Shown here in pieces: positions 26,445-34,004 of a stretch of 37,364 nt of DNA. The first letter of the stretch is position 1. Each line of letters starts with the position of its first letter. The position numbers and the translations under genes are program-made. The notes beneath the pieces were generated by a model that did no database searches, was not told the origin of the DNA, and was given only the letters and a program-made list of their open reading frames with translations. Origin of the DNA: Mucilaginibacter sp. GTDB lineage: Bacteria; Bacteroidota; Bacteroidia; Sphingobacteriales; Sphingobacteriaceae. Location of the stretch: assembly GCA_028288085.1 (NCBI GenBank), contig JAQBOK010000230.1, positions 1 to 37,364 on the forward strand, written 5' to 3'.

Positions 26445-27475
26445 ATTTGTGGAATTTTAATAATTGTTGTAAATATATTATCATTTGCATGAGTTTCAAC
26501 CAGGTCAGTGCGTGCAAAAAGCAAATCGAGCCGTCTTTGCACCCCGCTCAGCCCAAAGCCAGTACCTTTGCGCGGTCTTGCTGTTTTAGGGTCGTATGGG
26601 TTTTGTATCATCAATGTCAGGTAGTTATCTTCCATTTCGGCCCTTAAACTAACAGTTACACTTTCGGTTGTATCATAAAGGCCAAACTTAATAGCATTTT
26701 CAACAATGGGCTGCAATATCATTGAAGGTAATTTGCAATCCTGGCATTTTTTGTCGCAGCTTATCTCTGTCATCAAACGATGCCCAAAACGCACTTTTTC
26801 AATATCCAAATATAACTGCAAATGCGCTAACTCCTCGGTTAAAGTAACCTGTTGCTGATCGTCTTTTTTAAGGGTTCCACGCAAAAAGTCAGATAGCTGG
26901 TGGATCATCTTTCTGGCCTCATCAGGTTTAAAACCTATTAAAGCGTTGATGGAGTTGAGGCTATTGAACAGGAAATGTGGTTGTAATTGCTGCCGCAGGT
27001 TGTATAATTCGGCGTCGCGGGCCAGTTTCTCAGCCTCCGCTTTTCTTTTTTCGTTTTCCTTTTGGTCCTGTTGCGAATACCAGATCATGCTGATCATGGC
27101 CATCCACCCGATAGCTAAAAAATCAGTAAAGAAACGGATGGTTAACGACAGGATTACAAAATTACTGTAAACCGAGTTGTTGTTTACATAGGGCAATATC
27201 CAGCGGCAGCCAAATGTACAGGCGCCTGCCAGTGCTACACACCAGAAAAATATATTAATATAGCTGCCTTTGCCCGGCTGAAAATAACGAAGGTTATTAT
27301 TGATAAGCCAGCAAGCTGCTGCCAGCAGCACCGAACTGATGACGCCATCTGTAATGCCGATGAACCATGCAAATCCAAAACCGTGTATAAGGTAAGTTAA
27401 CAATGCGGCCCAAACAAGGCCACCTGTTACAAACGCTGTACGCAATTTTGAAAATGTTAACGGTGAATTCGCCAA
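26441..27475 (-). CDS. LytS/YehU-type sensor histidine kinase
   Basis: 344 residues. Four predicted membrane helices (about 14-38, 42-58, 72-92 and 103-133) with no large periplasmic domain, then a cytoplasmic coiled linker and a His_kinase domain with LQPHFLFNSLNSINAL (His167). The ATPase part has PSMILQPIVENAIKFG and KGTGFGLSGVQRRLDLLF. The compact membrane sensor resembles intramembrane-sensing kinases of envelope stress, with the LiaF-like protein encoded two genes upstream as possible partner. It precedes the LytTR regulator with a 4-bp overlap. Confidence 0.93.
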   Translation of the reverse strand: MANSPLTFSKLRTAFVTGGLVWAALLTYLIHGFGFAWFIGITDGVISSVLLAAACWLINNNLRYFQPGKGSYINIFFWCVALAGACTFGCRWILPYVNNNSVYSNFVILSLTIRFFTDFLAIGWMAMISMIWYSQQDQKENEKRKAEAEKLARDAELYNLRQQLQPHFLFNSLNSINALIGFKPDEARKMIHQLSDFLRGTLKKDDQQQVTLTEELAHLQLYLDIEKVRFGHRLMTEISCDKKCQDCKLPSMILQPIVENAIKFGLYDTTESVTVSLRAEMEDNYLTLMIQNPYDPKTARPRKGTGFGLSGVQRRLDLLFARTDLVETHANDNIFTTIIKIPQI

Positions 27476-27495
27476 AATTTATTTATTTATCCTAA

Positions 27496-27831
27496 TTAAT
27501 TTTTTATGCCCAGCAACGCCGATTTATGGTGCGCCCATGCAATATAAAGGTCGGCATCAGGCGCTTCGTGTATCTGGTAATATAGTTCAGTGCCGTTAGA
27601 CAGGTCATTCAACTGGTTAATCTGGGCCACATCAATAAACTGCCATTTAACCTGCTCACTTTGATTATTTAGAAAACTATCCTGATTATTAAGACCTATA
27701 CGACTTGCTTTTTCAAAAGCCTGATGTTCATCATCTGCACTTATCAATCGCAGTTGCTCATCAAATTGTGCATGGTGATTGCCATTACCGCTTACTATTC
27801 TGAAAACTATTTTTGCTACGTACCAATTCAT
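27496..27831 (-). CDS. DUF4288 family protein
   Basis: 111 residues, cytoplasmic, no signal peptide. It begins MNWYVAKIVFRIVSG and contains FDEQLRLISADDEHQAFEKASRIG, both typical of DUF4288, a small alpha/beta family of unknown function. It lies 18 bp after the LiaF-like gene and 20 bp before the kinase gene, so it belongs to the same transcript; a regulatory role in this signalling operon is a guess. The start at 27831 gives the standard family N-terminus. Confidence 0.65.
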   Translation of the reverse strand: MNWYVAKIVFRIVSGNGNHHAQFDEQLRLISADDEHQAFEKASRIGLNNQDSFLNNQSEQVKWQFIDVAQINQLNDLSNGTELYYQIHEAPDADLYIAWAHHKSALLGIKN

Positions 27832-27849
27832 TCCAGTAAAATTTAATGA

Positions 27850-28671
27850 TTAATAGCTGCGTATATCTATTCCGGCAAAAATTGAAACACCTTTTAGCAC
27901 CAATATTTTATCGGCATTGGGGTTGGCGGTACTCCTCATTCTTTTATCATCCACGCTGGCAAATACTGCGGCAATGTCTGACACTACCTGCCAGTTAGAA
28001 GGCACTACGATCTTGGTGCCGCCAAATATTTGAGTGATATCAATAACTACCCGCCCGTTGATGTCGGCCTGGGTCATGTCAAGTTCAGCGCCACCAAAAA
28101 TATTCACGATGTCGCCGCCCTTAAAGTCTTTTGCTAAAATGGTCTTTTTAACTCCGCCAAATACGGATACCGCGTCCAGGTAATCGTCACCATATGAATG
28201 TGGCGCCCCACCGGTAAAATCTTTATTGGTATCCGGAGGAATGTTATTAGGGTCTGGTGCGGGTTGGTTAGGTTGCGGAGTGCGCCAGTCCCATTTATTT
28301 TTATCCCAGTCTTTTTTCCATGTTTTACTATCAAAATTATGGTTGCGTCTTAATATCATCCAAAGGCCGAATACAATAATCATAACCGGCCATGTAATGT
28401 GGTCTACCTTGTATCCGGGAAAAGCGTCATTTAACAGGAATACCATGCCGACAAGTACCATAATGAACCAACCGGAGTTTCTGAAATTATGTTTAGCTCC
28501 ACTATAAAGCCCTATCACAATCAATATCATTGGCCACCTGAACAACCAGAATGGGAAAGCGAAAATGCTCAACTGGTCTAGCAGGAGTATAGCCCCAACA
28601 ACCAGTAGTATAACCCCCGCAATTGCTTTGTTACTGCGTGGTTTGTTTTGTAAATCTATATTGTCACTCAT
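27850..28671 (-). CDS. LiaF-like/DUF5668 membrane protein
   Basis: 273 residues. After a short polar N-terminus, four predicted membrane helices span about residues 15-110 (AGVILLVVGAILLLDQL, FRWPMILIVIGLYSG, WFIMVLVGMVFLLNDAF, WPVMIIVFGLWMIL). A linker rich in Asp, Pro and Asn follows, then a C-terminal beta-rich LiaF-type domain (about 165-273; SVFGGVKKTILAKDFKGGDIVNIFGG and IFGGTKIVVP), containing three FGG repeats. LiaF in Firmicutes inhibits the LiaSR pair. Here it heads an operon with DUF4288, a membrane kinase and a LytTR regulator, so a similar sensing or inhibitory part is plausible but unproven. A truncated paralogue lies at 31035-31394. Confidence 0.82.
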   Translation of the reverse strand: MSDNIDLQNKPRSNKAIAGVILLVVGAILLLDQLSIFAFPFWLFRWPMILIVIGLYSGAKHNFRNSGWFIMVLVGMVFLLNDAFPGYKVDHITWPVMIIVFGLWMILRRNHNFDSKTWKKDWDKNKWDWRTPQPNQPAPDPNNIPPDTNKDFTGGAPHSYGDDYLDAVSVFGGVKKTILAKDFKGGDIVNIFGGAELDMTQADINGRVVIDITQIFGGTKIVVPSNWQVVSDIAAVFASVDDKRMRSTANPNADKILVLKGVSIFAGIDIRSY

Positions 28672-28690
28672 GATATGTATTCTATTTTAT

Positions 28691-28795
28691 AATCTTATCC
28701 AAAACTAAGGTAATACTTAAGGCGAACCTATCAAATATTGGCGATATAATTAAACAAGTCGGTAAGATCGGATAAATTGTCGGTGAAAAATTTCA
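28691..28795 (-). promoter_or_regulatory. Conserved promoter with paired LytTR-like direct repeats (LiaF operon)
   Basis: On the minus strand, a -7 element TAGTTTTG (28700-28707) lies about 29 bp before the ATG. Upstream are CCAATATT (28734-28741) and two ACCGAC-containing 9-bp direct repeats (cores 28779-28784 and 28758-28763) with a 21-bp period and 12-bp spacer. The whole stretch aligns without gaps with 31409-31513 upstream of the second LiaF-like gene. The geometry fits an activating LytTR site at about -60 to -90. Confidence 0.7.
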
Positions 28796-28850
28796 TCGTT
28801 GATTATTTGCGGTACTTATGATATATTCACGGCACCTTATTACAAGATAA

Positions 28851-30004
28851 ATGGAAACTGAATATACCACATCTATCGGCTACAAAATTTTTTATGGTGT
28901 GCTTGGGGCCGTCGCTTTTATCGCGGCATTTGCTCTTTTTAAAACGAAGGCTGATGCCAGTTCAAAATTAATATACCTGCTTCCCTTAGTTATGGTGGCT
29001 GGTGGAATAATGATTTTCCTGAACTTATTTAAAAGAAAGATCGTCATCACCGATGATAGCATTACGTACTCATTTATTTTTAAAACGATAGGAATAACCT
29101 TTGATCATATTAAAGGCTTCAGGGTTGGCGATAAGGCTATTTATATTGAGCCTGACCAGGAAGGGTATGCCAAAATCAAAATTGGCGATTATATGAGCAT
29201 TGGTGATTATAAAGGCTTGAAAGCATGGCTTAGCACTAACTTTAAAGATTTGGATAAAGTAGAGTATGAGGAAGAAAAAAAAGCAATTTTACATGATTCC
29301 ACTTTAGGCGCAACTGAAGCAGATCGTGAACTGAAATTCAACAATGCAAGAAAATACACCATAGTTTACAGCATAGGTGGCATAGTATTGTTGTTCGGTT
29401 CGATGATTCTGCACAGAAAGATGTACCTGTTATCTTATGTTCTGTTGATCTATCCTTTGGCCGGCGCCCTGTTAATGGGGTTTAGTAAGGGTTTGATCAG
29501 ATTGTTCGCCAAGAAAGCAGCGCTTATGCATCTGTGTTTACCGGGTTGTTTTTCCCGGCTGTTGCGCTTGTGATGCAGGGCGCTGTTGACACAAAAGTTT
29601 TAAGTTACGATAATGTATGGGCTCCGTCCCTGGCAATTGGATTCGGTATGATTATCGCTTTATACTTTGCCGGAATAAAAAAATCAAACGAGTCAATAGT
29701 TGGCCAAATAATTATCGCTGTTGTGATTGCCGCGGCGTATGGATTTGGAAGCACTATGCAGATCAATAGCGTTTTTGATCAGTCAAAACCACAGGTTTTT
29801 AATGCGATGGTGACCAATCGCCATATAACACACGGAAAAAGCACCACTTACCACCTCATATTGAGTGAATGGGGTCAACATCATGAATCTGATAATATTT
29901 CGGTATCAGAAGCATTTTATTACCAGGTACAAGTTGGATCGCAACTAAAAATAGATCTAAAAAAAGGCACACTTAACATCCCCTGGTATTACGTAGAACA
30001 ATAG
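28851..30004 (+). pseudogene. Polytopic membrane protein gene, frameshifted near 29.5 kb
   Basis: Two overlapping frames form one membrane protein of about 385 residues. The first (ATG 28851, METEYTTSIGYK) has two membrane helices (about 9-30 and 40-58), a compact beta-rich part like a PH domain (KIVITDDSITYSFIFKTIGI, then FDHIKGFRVG) and two more helices before leaving frame at a stop at 29571-29573. The second frame, starting upstream of 29534 without its own promoter, resumes with YASVFTGLFFPAVALVMQG and ends in an extracytoplasmic domain (THGKSTTYHLILSEWGQH to NIPWYYVEQ). Around 29488-29494 the run aagggtttgat would need one more G or T to join the frames. No family is recognised. It is divergent from the LiaF operon. 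Confidence 0.65.
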
Positions 30005-30015
30005 TTGGGCTTGTT

Positions 30016-30930
30016 TTATTTCTTCGGCAAAGTTACCGTAATACTCCACCCGCTCCCACTACCAATATGATATACTTTAGCAAAATCGCCTTGATTTAAG
30101 GCCAGTGAAAATTGTAACAAGCTATTTAAATACGCCAAAGGCTTCCCTTTTGCAACCGCGCCAAAGGTTTGGCAAAAGGGCGCATCGCCTGTATAAACCT
30201 GTTTGTTGTTATGGTAGATGGTTATATGAAATACGTCTCCATACTTCGGTTTGAGCTGGTTTGTTAATGAATCTGTAATGTTAGTCCAAACGTTGCCGTA
30301 CTGCACGTCCAAAATCGCAATATTACCTTTCAGGGTTTTACCTTTTAATACGGCTGTTTGATAGGGTAAGCTAACTACGTGGTTTGGTAATGCAGGCCCA
30401 ACCTGTTCAAAAGTGATTACACCTGCAGCAAGCCTTGCACCGGTAAATGCATACACATCACGCCCGTGAAAAGTATATGATTTTTGTGAGTCCTTTCTGC
30501 GGTTCACAGCTTCGTCTATTTCTCTTATTTCAGTAATTCCCAATGATTCTGCTATCAAGGTTAGAGTTCCATTGTCAGGAGTAACAATGTAATGGCCTGT
30601 CTTTGTTTTAAGCACAACAGATTTCCTTTGTGTACCTACACCGGGATCAACAACAGAAACAAATACGGTACCCTTTGGCCAATACCTTACGGTTTGTTCC
30701 AGTCGGTAGGCTGCTTCCCATATATTGTAGGCAGGTATTTCATGGGTAAGATCGTATAACTTCAAATCAGTTGAAACCCCCATGGCAACCCCTTTCATAG
30801 CAGAAACGGCGCCATCCTTTACTCCAAAATCTGATTGGAAAACAACAATTTTGTTTTGAGAATAGGAGAATTTTGCAAATAATAGCAGTAGGGTGACGCA
30901 GATAATTGCAGGTAAATTTTTCTTTATCAT
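30016..30930 (-). CDS. Secreted SAM hydroxide adenosyltransferase-like protein (DUF62 family)
   Basis: 304 residues with a signal peptide (residues 1-25, ending FSYSQ), so it acts outside the cytoplasm. The rest matches the SAM hydrolase/chlorinase-fluorinase family: SDFGVKDG (33-40), THEIPAYN (62-69), VDPGVG (94-99), PDNGTL (118-123) and FHGRD (154-158). The family's Asp-Arg-His triad is seen as Asp95, Arg102 and His155, with spacing close to the archaeal SAM hydrolase. The halogenases lack this triad, so hydrolysis of SAM to adenosine and methionine is the best prediction. An exported form is odd because SAM is cytoplasmic. The gene converges with the membrane protein gene at 30004. Confidence 0.85.
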   Translation of the reverse strand: MIKKNLPAIICVTLLLLFAKFSYSQNKIVVFQSDFGVKDGAVSAMKGVAMGVSTDLKLYDLTHEIPAYNIWEAAYRLEQTVRYWPKGTVFVSVVDPGVGTQRKSVVLKTKTGHYIVTPDNGTLTLIAESLGITEIREIDEAVNRRKDSQKSYTFHGRDVYAFTGARLAAGVITFEQVGPALPNHVVSLPYQTAVLKGKTLKGNIAILDVQYGNVWTNITDSLTNQLKPKYGDVFHITIYHNNKQVYTGDAPFCQTFGAVAKGKPLAYLNSLLQFSLALNQGDFAKVYHIGSGSGWSITVTLPKK

Positions 30931-30958
30931 ATTACCCCTAAATCTAATAGATATTTGT

Positions 30959-31010
30959 TAAAAAAAAGAAAGCCAGGCAAATCTGTATCGCCTGGCTCCT
31001 ATTTTTTTTG
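30959..31010. terminator. Bidirectional rho-independent terminator
   Basis: Perfect 8-bp stem AGCCAGGC (30971-30978) with GCCTGGCT (30990-30997) and an 11-base loop. It is flanked by an A-run on the left (T-tract on minus) and TATTTTTTTT on the right. It ends the minus-strand LiaF-like gene at 31035 and separates it from the SAM hydrolase gene. Confidence 0.85.
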
Positions 31011-31034
31011 GAAAGATTACTATCGGATTGTTTC

Positions 31035-31394
31035 TTATACTGATTTTTCAGGATAATCGGTATCTGCCTTTTTGTGATGCCTTAATACCATCCATAAACC
31101 CGCTCCAATAATACCAGCAGGCCAAACCACGCGGCTGGCATCGGCAACATTTTCAGTAAATAAAAACGCTACACCCAAAAATATCATGATTACCCATATC
31201 GGTTTCCTGAAATTGTGTTTAACACCTGTATAAATGCCAAAAGCAATTAACCACATTGGCCAGCTAAAAAGCCAACCGGGTATAAAAAACAAGTTTAATT
31301 GATTGATCAGCAATAAAGCGCCTACTGTTAATATGATTACACCGGCCACAGTTTTATGGTTAGTTTGATTTTGGTTTTCTATAATAGTTTTCAT
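31035..31394 (-). CDS. Stand-alone DUF5668/LiaF-like membrane domain protein
   Basis: 119 residues, almost all membrane: four predicted helices (about 17-34, 38-54, 66-82 and 88-104). It is a close paralogue of the membrane half of the protein at 27850-28671 (AGVIILTVGALLLINQL against AGVILLVVGAILLLDQL; KHNFRKPIWVIMIF against KHNFRNSGWFIMVL). It lacks the C-terminal LiaF domain. Its upstream 105 bp are also paralogous to the LiaF operon promoter. It is followed by a strong terminator, so it is a single-gene unit. It may compete with or modulate the full-length LiaF-like protein, but this is inference. Confidence 0.85.
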   Translation of the reverse strand: MKTIIENQNQTNHKTVAGVIILTVGALLLINQLNLFFIPGWLFSWPMWLIAFGIYTGVKHNFRKPIWVIMIFLGVAFLFTENVADASRVVWPAGIIGAGLWMVLRHHKKADTDYPEKSV

Positions 31395-31408
31395 CGTTTT
31401 GAATTTTA

Positions 31409-31513
31409 AATCTTACCCAAAACTACGGTGCTATCACAGATCCATCAATCGAATATTGGTGGTTGGTTTAAAGAAGTCGGCAGATATAAGGAACTCGTCG
31501 GTGAAAGATGTTT
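31409..31513 (-). promoter_or_regulatory. Conserved promoter with paired LytTR-like direct repeats (stand-alone gene)
   Basis: It carries the same elements at the same spacing as 28691-28795: TAGTTTTG on minus (31418-31425), CCAATATT (31452-31459), and two (A/G)CCGAC repeats (cores 31497-31502 and 31476-31481; the second is GCCGAC) 21 bp apart. Intervening bases differ much more than these blocks, which suggests selection on the motifs. The -7 element is about 24 bp before the ATG. Confidence 0.7.
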
Positions 31514-31538
31514 AAACATAAATGTCGGCCGGAATTTA

Positions 31539-32570
31539 TTACACCGAGGGTTCCTGCTGACTCAAACAATGAAAACTCCCTAATCCCCAGATAATATCTG
31601 TAGAATCAATACCCACAATTTTTCTATCAGGAAAGCATTGCTGTAATATATCAAGCGCCTTATCATCATTTTTAGAGCGATAAGTGGGTACTATAATTGC
31701 AGCATTGGCAATATAAAAATTAGCATATGATGCAGGCAAACGTTGTCCATCATAATGCACCGCATCAGGCATTGGTAACTCAATAATATTGAGCTGTTTA
31801 CCATTCAGCAGGCGCATGATTTTTAAGGATTGCAGATTTTCTTGCAGTATGTGATAATTCTCGTCGTTTTTATTTTCTTCGATAACCGTTACTACGGTAT
31901 CCTCGTTCACAAAACGCGTAATATCATCAATATGTCCGTCGGTGTCGTCCCCTACAATGCCGTCACCAAGCCACAATACCTGTTCAATACCATAATAGTT
32001 TTGCAGGTATGCTTCAATTTGAGCCTGGGTTAAATGAGGATTTCTGTTTTTATTGAGCAGGCAGGCAGTAGTGGTTAAAACGGTCCCTTTACCATTAAAA
32101 TCAACTGAACCGCCTTCCATCACAATGCCGGGGTGATAGACAGGCAAATTAAAATGCTGCGCAATTTTGGTAGGGATCGCATCATCCAGATCATAAGGCG
32201 GATATTTATTGCCCCAAGCATTGTAGCCCCAGTCTACTATTACTTTTTCTTTAGTTTCAGAATTGATCAGGAAAGCCGGTCCATGATCGCGGCACCATGC
32301 ATCATTGGTTGGAAATTCAAAAAAACTGATACGTTTCAAATCAGCGCCCACCATAAGTAACTGTTCTTTAACAAAAGCCGCCATTTGCTCATTGATGACG
32401 TTTATCCGAACCAACTCACCTTCCGTTAACACCTTGATAAACTCGCAATAAGGGCGATATACAGTCGTGATTTTACCCGGCCATGATTCTTCTTTATGTG
32501 GCCAGCTTAGCCATGTTGCAGTATGTGGCGCCCATTCGGCAGGAAAGTGGAAACCTGTTAGTTTGTCCAT
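31539..32570 (-). CDS. aguA: Agmatine deiminase
   Basis: 343 residues from ATG at 32570. An ATG 21 bp upstream lies within a simple repeat and would add only MDHRLST. Peptidyl-arginine deiminase-like fold: FPAEWAPHTATWLSWPH near the start, NDAWCRDHGPAFL, VMEGGSVDFNGKG (substrate-binding), GDDTDGHIDDITRF (His and Asp of the catalytic site), and the C-terminal nucleophile Cys335 in GLGSFHCLSQQEP. It converts agmatine to N-carbamoylputrescine plus ammonia, the first step of putrescine synthesis here. The next enzyme, N-carbamoylputrescine amidase, is encoded just upstream at 32991-33860, with a four-helix-bundle gene in between. Confidence 0.94.
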   Translation of the reverse strand: MDKLTGFHFPAEWAPHTATWLSWPHKEESWPGKITTVYRPYCEFIKVLTEGELVRINVINEQMAAFVKEQLLMVGADLKRISFFEFPTNDAWCRDHGPAFLINSETKEKVIVDWGYNAWGNKYPPYDLDDAIPTKIAQHFNLPVYHPGIVMEGGSVDFNGKGTVLTTTACLLNKNRNPHLTQAQIEAYLQNYYGIEQVLWLGDGIVGDDTDGHIDDITRFVNEDTVVTVIEENKNDENYHILQENLQSLKIMRLLNGKQLNIIELPMPDAVHYDGQRLPASYANFYIANAAIIVPTYRSKNDDKALDILQQCFPDRKIVGIDSTDIIWGLGSFHCLSQQEPSV

Positions 32571-32586
32571 AGTCGATAGTCGATGG

Positions 32587-32966
32587 TCCATAGTAAATCT
32601 TATAAAGTATTTCTTAAAGCTGTGATCATTTTTGTTAGCGATTGATATTCATTGTAAAGCTTTACAAAATTATCTTCATTAATGATTTTTCTTTTTTTAG
32701 CAATAAACAGACACGAAACAACTTCAATGCCTGAACGTAGTGAATAATTCAAAAACACTTTAAAAACAGCATTACTTTGTCCCGTACAGCCTTCTGCAAT
32801 ATTTAAAACAACCGAATCGGCAGCTCTTTTGATTTGGGGTGTCAAAACATACAATTCATCTTTTGGAAAAGATTTTGTCAATTGATTTACATCCTCACCC
32901 AGATCAAGTGCTTTTTGCCATACTTGAAGGCTTTCAAACTTAAACGCCATTATACATTTACTATGG
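32587..32966. mobile_element. Four-helix-bundle gene cassette bounded by inverted repeats
   Basis: CCATAGTAAAT (ending 32598) and its perfect reverse complement ATTTACTATGG (32956-32966) lie just outside the four-helix-bundle gene. Outward, both sides continue with related CCATAGTC-A/G-ATAG words (about 32566-32590 and 32966-32990). The cassette sits between two genes of one pathway on the same strand, so it looks inserted. It is not in a 23S rRNA gene as classical intervening sequences are. No transposase was seen. Confidence 0.45.
32600..32950 (-). CDS. Four-helix bundle protein (23S rRNA intervening-sequence type)
   Basis: 116 residues, all helical. The N-terminus MAFKFESLQVWQKALDLGEDV and the core IKRAADSVVLNIAEGCTGQSNAVFKVFLNYSLRSGIE (seen in two pieces, AADSVVLNIAEG and YSLRSGIEV) match the four-helix bundle/S23 family. 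These genes occur in 23S rRNA intervening sequences and free in genomes; the function of free ones is unknown. Here it lies on the same strand between aguB and aguA and is bounded by an 11-bp perfect inverted repeat, as though inserted into that operon. Confidence 0.85.
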   Translation of the reverse strand: MAFKFESLQVWQKALDLGEDVNQLTKSFPKDELYVLTPQIKRAADSVVLNIAEGCTGQSNAVFKVFLNYSLRSGIEVVSCLFIAKKRKIINEDNFVKLYNEYQSLTKMITALRNTL

Positions 32967-32990
32967 TCTATTGACTATGGTCCATACTAT

Positions 32991-33860
32991 TTAGTCCTCG
33001 TCTATAAATCGTTTTGTTATTGGCTGATAAGAATCAATTCTCCTGTCACGCAAAAATGGCCAATGACTTCTGTAGTAATCCGATTTACCAAGATCCAATT
33101 CTTCTACAACTACTTCTTCTTCGCCATGTGATGCCTGGTATATTATACTTCCAAAAGGATTAGAAAAGAAAGATCCTCCCCAAAATTTTAATTCTTCTTC
33201 TTGCCCAACACGGTTAATACTTACTACGTGCACCCCGTTGGCCACAGCATGTGAACGCTGCATGGTTTGCCATGCGTTATATTGTTCGGTATTGGTAGCC
33301 TTATCCTGACTGGTGGCCCAGCCTATGGCTGTTGGGTAGAACAATATTTCGGCGCCCATTAACGCCGTAATACGTGCTGCTTCGGGATACCATTGATCCC
33401 AGCAGATCAACACGCCGATTGTAGCGTATTTAGTTTTAAAAACTTTATAACCGAGGTCGCCGGGAGTAAAATAGAATTTTTCATAAAAGCCCGGATCATC
33501 CGGGATATGCATTTTGCGGTATTTGCCCATATAAGCGCCATCAGCATCCAATACGGCGGTAGTATTATGATATAATCCCTGGGCGCGCTTTTCAAATAAT
33601 GAGGCTATAATTACCACATTTAATTCCTTCGCCACTTTGGATAGTTCATCAGTAGATGGACCGGGAACAGCTTCGGCAAGCTGGAAATTATCATAATTTT
33701 CTACATCGCAAAAATACAACGAGGTAAACAATTCCTGTAAACAAACAATCTGCGCACCTTTGGCTGCGGCCTCGCGTACCTTAACAATTGCCTTTTGCAA
33801 ATTCTGCTGCTTATCAGCTGTGCAGGACATTTGCACCAAACCAACTTTTACTTTAGCCAT
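32991..33860 (-). CDS. aguB: N-carbamoylputrescine amidase (carbon-nitrogen hydrolase)
   Basis: 289 residues. Nitrilase-superfamily catalytic residues: Glu43 in CLQELF, Lys116 in YRKMHIPD and Cys153 in LICWDQWYPE. The segments FYEKFYFTPGD and the C-terminal HWPFLRDRRIDSY are typical of N-carbamoylputrescine amidases. It hydrolyses N-carbamoylputrescine to putrescine, CO2 and ammonia. The adjacent agmatine deiminase gene (downstream, same strand) confirms the pathway. A TAAATTTG -7 element (minus, 33878-33885) lies about 18-25 bp before its ATG. Confidence 0.94.
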   Translation of the reverse strand: MAKVKVGLVQMSCTADKQQNLQKAIVKVREAAAKGAQIVCLQELFTSLYFCDVENYDNFQLAEAVPGPSTDELSKVAKELNVVIIASLFEKRAQGLYHNTTAVLDADGAYMGKYRKMHIPDDPGFYEKFYFTPGDLGYKVFKTKYATIGVLICWDQWYPEAARITALMGAEILFYPTAIGWATSQDKATNTEQYNAWQTMQRSHAVANGVHVVSINRVGQEEELKFWGGSFFSNPFGSIIYQASHGEEEVVVEELDLGKSDYYRSHWPFLRDRRIDSYQPITKRFIDED

Positions 33861-33877
33861 ACCGCTTAAATTTTGGG

Positions 33878-33885
33878 CAAATTTA
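33878..33885 (-). promoter_or_regulatory. Candidate -7 promoter element for aguB
   Basis: TAAATTTG on the minus strand matches the Bacteroidota TAnnTTTG consensus and is close to the start at 33860, giving a very short leader. A distinct -33 box is not evident. Confidence 0.35.
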
Positions 33886-34004
33886 GAATTTTAATGTTAA
33901 CTGGTTTGTCAATTTTATTTATTAACAAATCAAATGGTTAAGGTAATCGTTTGATAATCGGTGTAATCATAATAAATGAAATCAAAATATTACTTTTGCT
34001 GCCA

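Noticed and set aside
29534-30004. Separate 156-residue membrane protein gene
   Set aside because: Its frame is open and membrane-like upstream of the ATG, and it overlaps the end of the first frame, so it is the second half of one frameshifted gene.
32571-32591. Upstream ATG of agmatine deiminase
   Set aside because: It falls in the ATAGTCGATAGTCGATGG simple repeat and adds residues not seen in the family.
32600-32950. Diversity-generating retroelement accessory (Avd-like) gene
   Set aside because: No reverse transcriptase or template/variable repeat nearby; it fits the 23S intervening-sequence four-helix family better.
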